Shown here: positions 59,301 to 64,000 of the stretch, one piece after another
Numbering within the stretch: position 1 is the stretch's first letter
Layout: each line of letters opens with the position of its first letter
From: JAIBAJ01 sp965284645
GTDB lineage: Bacteria; Bacteroidota; Bacteroidia; JAIBAJ01
Assembly: GCA_965284645.1 (NCBI GenBank)
Contig: OZ260106.1
Span: 2,790,001 to 2,854,000 of the forward strand
Length of the DNA: 64,000 nucleotides
Reading direction: 5' to 3'
The notes under the pieces: generated by a model
What the model was told of the DNA's origin: nothing
Seen by the model: the letters and a program-made list of their open reading frames with translations, nothing else
Database searches by the model: none
Position numbers and translations under genes: made by a program

Positions 59301-62000
59301 AACCATTTTTAATCTTCGTCCATTGGCTGCTGCTCCTTTTTCTGTAACGGAAATAGCCTTTATAGTTTGGTCTTTTCCGGTTACCAAAGGTTTGGGTTGA
59401 AGGGCATCACCAGGTTTGATAAATCCTGCATAGTGGGAATATGGAGAATAATCCAAGGAGTATTTGTCTATACTAAAATTACCTCCTTCTTCATAAACCC
59501 TCGTTTTAAAATAAACCCTGGCCATACCGTTGCCTTTGGCTTGGTCATTGAATTGGAGTTTGAAATTTGTTGCTCCATTTTCATCCAAACGCCCATCAAA
59601 AACACTGGTTTCTTCACTTTCCAATTTACTGATATTGTTTTCGAAATAGTAATTTTTAAAGGCTTTAAATTCGGTTGGAATTTTAGAGAAACTCATATTG
59701 ACATCAGCCTTTAGGTTTCGGGCAGGTGTGCCATGCAACCAATTGGAAGTTAAATGGATGGATGGGGCTGTTTCATTGGAGTAGTATTTTTCCGTTCCGG
59801 GATCAAGCTTGATTTTGAGTCGATTAGGCATAACCGTTTCAATTTTCAAAGTTTTGGAAAAATTGGTGGATCCTACCTTGAAATTGGCTGTCCAGTTTCC
59901 GGTTGGACTGCCTTTTTCGGTAACCACTGTGAAATTGTAAAAACCATTGAGGGGATTGGCTTTTACCATTCGATGGAACAATTGTCCTTGGGGTGTAAGC
60001 AGTTCCATGGTTACCGGGAAATTCTTAGGAAGTTTTTTAAGCTTATCTTCTAAAATCAAGGTCAGGAAAAGGCTATCGCCAGGTCTCCAAACACCTCTTT
60101 CACCATAAATAAAGGCCTTTATTCCTTTTTGAACCGTTTCGCCACCAATATCGAACATGCCCAATTGTTGGTTCGACCATTCATCCACTTTTAAATAGCC
60201 TCTTTCTTTTCCTTTTTTAGCAACCAAAATAAAGGGATTGGTTTTAAGGGTTGTCAAAACCAGGCCTTCGTCGTTGGTAACACCTGTGAATATCAATTGT
60301 TTTTGAAAATCATAAACTTCCACGGTAATACCTGCCAAGGGTTGGGTTGTATTCAAATTGTTTACCGCCACCATGAAGGTATTGTCGTTGCCACGTTTGG
60401 CGACCATGCCAAAATTTGAAGCCAAAATATTTCGGGATTGTGCACCAGCTTCGCGGTAATAGGCAGCATTGCAAGGATTGTTGCGTTGCGACCAGTCGTA
60501 GCCAGATTCATATGCATCATAATCCATTTCTGAATAGTCGTTGTAATAGCCCCAACGTGTAGGCCCAACTTCCTCTTCTTGAGTAGATTTAAGTTCTTCC
60601 AATTCGATGGGTTTGTTTTCCTGTCCGGGACAATCGCAAATGCCAAAACTTTTTTTGAAGCTTAAACTAACCCTGTAAATGGCTCCAGGCTCGGTTTTTA
60701 CCAAGGATGAAATATCGATGCCATACCTTTTCCATTCGTTCGAAACAGTAGTGGAATTGTTTAAGAGAATAGTCTTTTTCCGAACGACCTTTCCAACCCT
60801 GCTCAGTTCTCTGTCTTCGTTTAAGGCATTGGTTTGGAGGAACTGGGTAATATTGTTTTCAAAAATCTTTACCACTTTTACATCTACTGCCTTAAGGTTA
60901 ATGGCTTCGAAGGGCAAAACCAAACCTTTGCCATCGGGCAATATGCTGCCCGAACCAAGAATTTTTACAGCGGGCGAATTATTGGAAAAGGAAACGGTGG
61001 AGGCATAATCGCTGCCCAGTTTCTTGCCTTTGGCATTGGCAAGGTCGCCTAAAACGCGCAAGGTATAGGTTCCAGAAACCTTAGTGGAGGTGTATAATCT
61101 GACCTCGTTATGGGCATGGTAATATTTGAGATCACTTAATCCTTCTATTTCGAACAAACCATTCGGAATTAAGCCTTCAGACAAGATATCTGAAAACTGT
61201 ATCGAAATGTATTGATCACCTGCATTCACGGCTTTTACCCGGGTAACTTTAAAGGTGGAGAGCGATGGAATTTCCACGTTGATCAATCCATCCTTTTCTA
61301 ATCCGATCGACGAAGCATTGTATTGAATCTGCACTTCGGATGCTGCTTCTCCACGGTTGATGCTGTCGATGGTAAAGGTGTGGGTGCGTTGGTCGGTACT
61401 GTGCACCCAACTAGAATTCAGTTTGTCGCGACCTTGTCCGAATTTAAAAAAGCCTTCCAATTGTTGTCCGTCGATAGCATCAGCTGTTTTTACGGTACCT
61501 AAAATTCCAACTTTGTTTTCCAGACTTAGGGAATAACCGGCCACATGGTCGATTTCCACTTCAATGGCTTGTTGGATGGTTTTAAAGGCAAAGTTGAAAG
61601 ACTTTAAATCCTCTTTTACCGGAAGCAGTTTGTCGAGCTTGAAACTGGCCTTATACACCTGATCGGAGGGAAGTTTTTGATCGGGTCTGAATTCGATTGT
61701 TTTGGAATCGGTCCACACCACTTTTCCAGCAATCGAAGGTTCAAAGTCGAAATATTCGTTCGGAACTGGTGTATTCAATTCCACCGGTATTCCTACATCG
61801 GCAGAAAGGAGGATTTTTACCGGACTTTGGGTTGAAATGACCCCGGCGGTAAACGCTTGGATGTATTCAGCAAATTCCGGATTGATAGGAGGGAAGAGCT
61901 CCGAATGAATAGCGCGGGCATTGCTGCAATGAAAGGATTTAAAAGTAGATAAAGAAATGAGGATGCCTCCAAGAAGGCTGAGGATGAATATCCGTTTCAT
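56391..62000 (-). CDS. Bacterial alpha-2-macroglobulin
   Basis: 1869 residues, exported. N-terminal signal peptide (MKRIFILSLLGGILISLSTF) without a convincing lipobox, a series of beta-sandwich MG domains, the bait-region/MG domains around 500-1000, and the thioester motif HGCVEQT with Cys1409 and Gln1412. This intact thioester means it can trap attacking proteases covalently. The TED alpha-alpha barrel follows (TDGGMSYWPGE) and a receptor-like beta domain ends it. Bacterial homologues act with penicillin-binding protein 1C in the periplasm; no pbpC lies beside it here. The largest gene of the window. Confidence 0.93.
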   Translation of the reverse strand: MKRIFILSLLGGILISLSTFKSFHCSNARAIHSELFPPINPEFAEYIQAFTAGVISTQSPVKILLSADVGIPVELNTPVPNEYFDFEPSIAGKVVWTDSKTIEFRPDQKLPSDQVYKASFKLDKLLPVKEDLKSFNFAFKTIQQAIEVEIDHVAGYSLSLENKVGILGTVKTADAIDGQQLEGFFKFGQGRDKLNSSWVHSTDQRTHTFTIDSINRGEAASEVQIQYNASSIGLEKDGLINVEIPSLSTFKVTRVKAVNAGDQYISIQFSDILSEGLIPNGLFEIEGLSDLKYYHAHNEVRLYTSTKVSGTYTLRVLGDLANAKGKKLGSDYASTVSFSNNSPAVKILGSGSILPDGKGLVLPFEAINLKAVDVKVVKIFENNITQFLQTNALNEDRELSRVGKVVRKKTILLNNSTTVSNEWKRYGIDISSLVKTEPGAIYRVSLSFKKSFGICDCPGQENKPIELEELKSTQEEEVGPTRWGYYNDYSEMDYDAYESGYDWSQRNNPCNAAYYREAGAQSRNILASNFGMVAKRGNDNTFMVAVNNLNTTQPLAGITVEVYDFQKQLIFTGVTNDEGLVLTTLKTNPFILVAKKGKERGYLKVDEWSNQQLGMFDIGGETVQKGIKAFIYGERGVWRPGDSLFLTLILEDKLKKLPKNFPVTMELLTPQGQLFHRMVKANPLNGFYNFTVVTEKGSPTGNWTANFKVGSTNFSKTLKIETVMPNRLKIKLDPGTEKYYSNETAPSIHLTSNWLHGTPARNLKADVNMSFSKIPTEFKAFKNYYFENNISKLESEETSVFDGRLDENGATNFKLQFNDQAKGNGMARVYFKTRVYEEGGNFSIDKYSLDYSPYSHYAGFIKPGDALQPKPLVTGKDQTIKAISVTEKGAAANGRRLKMVLKKLSWRWWWDNEDGDYDYESYEYGDQKIELEETTGSNGTCNFNFKIENDDWGRYRLSITDLESGHCTSSEVWFDWENWWTREGDGGKAPSTVNFSANKEVFAPGDDIKLSIPAMENSRALISLETGSRVLKAFWVSLNKGQNEVKFKASSEMTPNIYAYVTLVQPFKQTINDLPIRQYGVIPIRIEDPNTHLKPSISMAEVLQPESKTNVKISEANGKAMTYTLAIVDEGLLDLTRFKTPDAWESFYAREALGVRTWDLFDQVIGAWAGEIETVLGIGGDEGLHGKEGSKANRFKPMVRFVGPFYLPAGQTKNHAIDVPPYVGSVRVMVVAGQDGAYGLAEKTVAVRKPLMVLATLPRVLGPEETVKLPVTVFAMEKSVKNVTLKVKAGNLVSVVSNPTQSLTFNEVGDQVATFELKVKNSVGVTKIAVEASSGSHHSKDEIEIEVRNPNMPVSRTSNQVVPAGQSISLDYASFGSAGTNKATIEVSGIQNFNLEKRLDYLIVYPHGCVEQTTSSVFPQLYLSKVMDLDPNRKATIDKNIIEGIKRLKGFQTTDGGMSYWPGENDPNHWGSNYSGHFMLEAEAQGYSLPSGWKSKWIEFQKKAALSWRPNAYLNYYYSDDDHTQAYRLYTLALAKVPVLSAMNRLREKANLSLQARWRLAAAYALAGQKDVALKLVQNQANKVKPYREMDYSFGSSTRDDAMILETMLLLGQTGLAGMKAKELALELNRDAYYSTQTTAYSLMAMSKFVGNSKQKGLSGSLSINGTNTRIKTTGLSFKKSIDLNAKPFGKITIKNDAGAGPMFIQLTTTGRPSFEQTKDESSNMEMKVTYKDLKGNPIDISHLNQGTDFVAEVTLANAMSGIDIRQLALSQVFASGWEIRNVRMEDNTNLGAQVANSDFTYQDIRDDRVYTYFNLGKNQTKVYRIQLNAAYLGKFFLSGPSVEAMYDNSYYARKSGTWVEVIKEGPPS

Positions 62001-62197
62001 GGATAAATAGGTTATAGTTTGGAAAACGTTGAAAAACAGGGTTTTATTTTAGAATTAACCAAAGAAATCCGGGCATTTTTTTACCCGATTTTGGTTTGAA
62101 AATCCAAGCTAAAATTAAAGAGGAAAGAAAAGTGTACAGAAAATAGTTTTCAAAAAGAAACCAACAACGAACGAACTAAGATGCACCTAAGAGCGAA

Positions 62198-62923
62198 CTA
62201 TTGCAATTTTTTCATGGACTCGATTTCGGAGTACAAAGCCCTGTCTTCTTCAGCCGAAACAAGGTCACCCATTTTGATTTTGGCCATGGCCCTGTTATAA
62301 TAAGCCATGGAGAATTTAGGGTCGAGTTCGATGGCAATTGAATAATCGGAAAGAGCCCCGTCGTAATCCATAAGTTTACGTTTTGCCATACCCCGGTTAT
62401 TAAAGTAAATGGGATTGTTGGCCTGGAAGGAAATAGCCTTGGTATACATTTGAATAGCAAGTTCGAATTGTCCTTTTTTACGGTAAACCACCCCGAGGGC
62501 ATTGTAGCCTTCCGCAAAATTAGGATTTAGTAAAAGTGCTTTCCTAATATCGTTTTCTTCACCAATGGTATCGCGGTAAAGTCCTTTTATAACAGAACGG
62601 TTCAGGTAAGCTTCAAAAAGATTTGGGTCGTATTCAAGTGCTTTGTTGTAATCGGCCAGGGCGCCTTCAAAATCTTTCATCTCCTTTTTTGCCTTGCCTC
62701 GGTTACAATAAGCTATGGCATAGGTTGGACTTAAGGAAAGTGCGAAGGAATAGTTTTCAATGGCTGATTTATAGTTTCCTTCCACTTGGTTATCGTCGCC
62801 TGATGCTGTAAACTGCTTGGAATAGATTAAGTTTTCCTCAACAGAACCTGATGTAGTTGATTTTTTGCAACTACTCAAAAACAGCAATGCACAGAAGAAT
62901 ATGCTACAGATGGATTTCATCAT
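62198..62923 (-). CDS. TPR lipoprotein
   Basis: 241 residues. Signal peptide with lipobox FLSSC (Cys19) and KK following, then about five tetratricopeptide repeats with the pattern AIENYSFALSLSPTYAIAYCNRG, ALADYNKALEYDPNLFEAYLNR, AIQMYTKAISFQANNPIYFNNRG, ALSDYSIAIELDPKFSMAYYNRA. It is anchored in a membrane and probably scaffolds an assembly. It is upstream of the macroglobulin gene by 197 bp on the same strand, and cotranscription is possible. Start may be at the second Met. Confidence 0.85.
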   Translation of the reverse strand: MMKSICSIFFCALLFLSSCKKSTTSGSVEENLIYSKQFTASGDDNQVEGNYKSAIENYSFALSLSPTYAIAYCNRGKAKKEMKDFEGALADYNKALEYDPNLFEAYLNRSVIKGLYRDTIGEENDIRKALLLNPNFAEGYNALGVVYRKKGQFELAIQMYTKAISFQANNPIYFNNRGMAKRKLMDYDGALSDYSIAIELDPKFSMAYYNRAMAKIKMGDLVSAEEDRALYSEIESMKKLQ

Positions 62924-62997
62924 GAAAACTTTGGCAAGTTTATGAATTTTTCGCTAAATTGTTATTTTAATCGTCGAACGACCTGAAATTATCCATA

Positions 62998-63162
62998 AAC
63001 CCAGATTACGCATTAGAAATACATAAACGATTAACCAGTTGTAAATCAATTTGGATGGCCAAATTGATAACAACTGCTATCCCGAAATTTCTTCGGGAGG
63101 GGTAAACCCAACTAAATCAAGTAGTTCGGATTTTTAAATCCTCCTATTGATTAATTTGGGAT
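62998..63162 (+). repeat. Intergenic repeat family B, copy 8
   Basis: Full forward copy, very close to copy 3: AACCCAGATTACGCATTAG left end, dyad GTTGTAAATCAATTTG / CAAATTGATAACAACTG, hairpin CCCGAAATTTCTTCGGGAGG, AACCCAACTAAATCAAG, right end TTAATTTGGGAT. In the 643 bp gap 62924-63566, between divergent genes. Confidence 0.83.
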
Positions 63163-63291
63163 AAAAAAGGGTATGCATGATTTATCAATGAAGGGAATTT
63201 GAATAGGACCAGCCCTATTTTGGGGGAAGCCCTTAGAAGAAGCCAAAATTGAAATGCAAAACTAAAATACTTCGCCAACAACCGGGCACGA

Positions 63292-63439
63292 AGACCAATC
63301 GGGCAGGGATAGCAGTGGAAAGCCCGCAAACCAGCCGTAGCGCAGCAAGCTGGTTGAGGACTTGGAACGAATAGCCCGACCATTCGCCCAGCACAACTAT
63401 TAAATCTGGGTAGAATGGAGCTGGCGAATGGGGCCCGCC
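63292..63439 (-). repeat. Intergenic repeat family A, copy 8
   Basis: Read on the minus strand. Stem 1 CCATTCGCC/GGCGAATGG, perfect over 9 bp. Tip hairpin AACCAGC (63329-63335)/GCTGGTT (63349-63355). Extended distal tail GTGCCCGG as in copy 1. It is the only copy lying between two divergent genes. A 118-codon frame crossing it is rejected as noncoding. The last 110 bp before the next gene hold only its promoter. Confidence 0.83.
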
Positions 63440-63551
63440 AAATAAAAAAAAGAAGGGTTAAAGTCTCGTTTAAGCATCGGGGTACAATTTGGATTTGCAT
63501 TCAAAATTTCCATAATCCAGCCTTGGGTATCGAATCGGGAGGGGAAAAGTT

Positions 63552-63559
63552 TACCTTTG
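63552..63559 (+). promoter_or_regulatory. Bacteroidota -7 box TACCTTTG
   Basis: Exact TAnnTTTG match ending 7 bases before the ATG at 63567, predicting a leaderless or nearly leaderless mRNA for the gene running off the window. Confidence 0.6.
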
Positions 63560-63566
63560 TCCTGCA

Positions 63567-64000
63567 ATGCACACTGTGGAGCCATTTTTTCAATGGGATA
63601 GTTTATATTCTGCCGAAACGGATCCGTATTCTCCATTTTATGGTGTGGAGCATAGTGAATTTTACTATTCCAAGACACTTTACAATTATTATATTCATCC
63701 GCAGTGGGAGGAATTTGGTTCGTCAACCCTTTATTTAAAGGTTTTATTTGCCGAATATGATGATTTTGGCGGGGTAATTTTGGAAATGATGGGTGAATGG
63801 AACGATGCTTTGCACAATGATATCATGCATTTGAAGCGTGAAGTGGTGGATCATTTTGTGTCGAGAGGCATACAAAAATTTATTGTCATAGGGGAGAATG
63901 TGCTCAATTTTCATAGTTCGGAAGAAGATTATTACCAAGAATGGCAGGAAGATGTGGAGGAAGGGTGGATTGTTTTTGTGAATTTCAGGAGGCATGTATG
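63567..64000 (+). CDS. Hypothetical protein, 3' end outside the window
   Basis: Open from the ATG at 63567 to the window end, at least 144 codons. Translation starts MHTVEPFFQWDSLYSAETDP and continues with aromatic-rich segments (SEFYYSKTLYNYYIHPQWEE, LFAEYDDFGGVILEMMGEWN, GIQKFIVIGENVLNFHSSEE). No signal peptide, so cytoplasmic. I do not recognise the family. The frame's coding nature is supported by its length, its -7 box and codon use like the neighbours. Confidence 0.75.
   Translation, partial: MHTVEPFFQWDSLYSAETDPYSPFYGVEHSEFYYSKTLYNYYIHPQWEEFGSSTLYLKVLFAEYDDFGGVILEMMGEWNDALHNDIMHLKREVVDHFVSRGIQKFIVIGENVLNFHSSEEDYYQEWQEDVEEGWIVFVNFRRHV

Noticed and set aside
63144..63500. A 118-codon minus-strand frame, and similar frames at 2789-3156 and 10676-10903
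   Set aside because: They run across repeats of family A or B, contain no conserved protein pattern, and other copies of the same repeats do not keep the frame open.

Overview
The window reads as a chromosome segment of a member of the Bacteroidota, probably from the Flavobacteriales/Chitinophagales side and not from the gut Bacteroidales; the order is a guess. Four things point there. Three large secreted proteins end in a type IX secretion (T9SS, Por) sorting domain. Many genes carry the phylum's TAnnTTTG -7 promoter box, often directly in front of the start codon. Fusions and gene forms are typical of the phylum: a SerB-SerA chain, a gamma-alpha fused 2-oxoacid:ferredoxin oxidoreductase subunit, bifunctional HisIE and a CBS-domain cystathionine beta-synthase. 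The coding sequence is moderately AT-rich. No rRNA, tRNA, CRISPR array, transposase or phage gene was found.

Layout. 1-2.0 kb is the end of a histidine operon (hisA cut by the window edge, hisF, hisIE), followed by a flavin oxidoreductase. 3.2-10.5 kb carries an acyl-CoA carboxylase transferase subunit, bioA, a SerB-SerA fusion whose dehydrogenase half has lost active-site residues, small lipoproteins and a glycosyltransferase. 11.4-24.9 kb holds a T9SS BNR-type protein, a second glycosyltransferase, a DUF985 cupin, a Spy-like protein, a geranylgeranyl-reductase-type flavoprotein, a YdjM-like membrane hydrolase, an exported ankyrin protein with four internal repeats, cystathionine beta-synthase, meaB with a TPR partner, and a tandem universal stress protein. 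25-31.4 kb is a secreted proteolysis block (gingipain-type C25 peptidase plus M28 peptidase). 31.9-35.8 kb is an accessory island (DUF5946, HxlR/YciI pair, AbiEi/AbiEii toxin-antitoxin system). 36.2-42.5 kb is core metabolism on the minus strand (trmD, korB, korA, NifU-like, PDH E2, PDH E1alpha). 42.7-50.2 kb has VirK-, DUF1961- and DUF4259-like genes, topoisomerase IV subunit B, and a four-gene envelope operon built around a Tat-exported alkaline-phosphatase-fold protein and a lipoprotein with a haem-like CX4CH motif. 50.3-64 kb has an AlkB-type hydroxylase, an isolated MurD-C-terminal-like protein, a T9SS-exported copper-monooxygenase-like protein with a c-haem motif, an acyl-CoA synthetase, PaiB, a giant alpha-2-macroglobulin, a TPR lipoprotein and a partial unknown gene.

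The most unusual content is intergenic. Two repeat families fill almost every long gap. Family A (eight copies, about 140-157 bp, GC-rich, both orientations) has a constant core and two stems whose sequence differs between copies while base pairing is kept, which is the signature of a selected folded structure. Family B (eight copies, full length about 150-165 bp) is AT-rich with AACCCA-type inverted ends and internal dyads, like a MITE. A and B often sit side by side, and direct B copies bracket the accessory island. No protein here obviously mobilises either family. I regard family A, alone and as A/B modules, as the best candidate for an undescribed system in this window.
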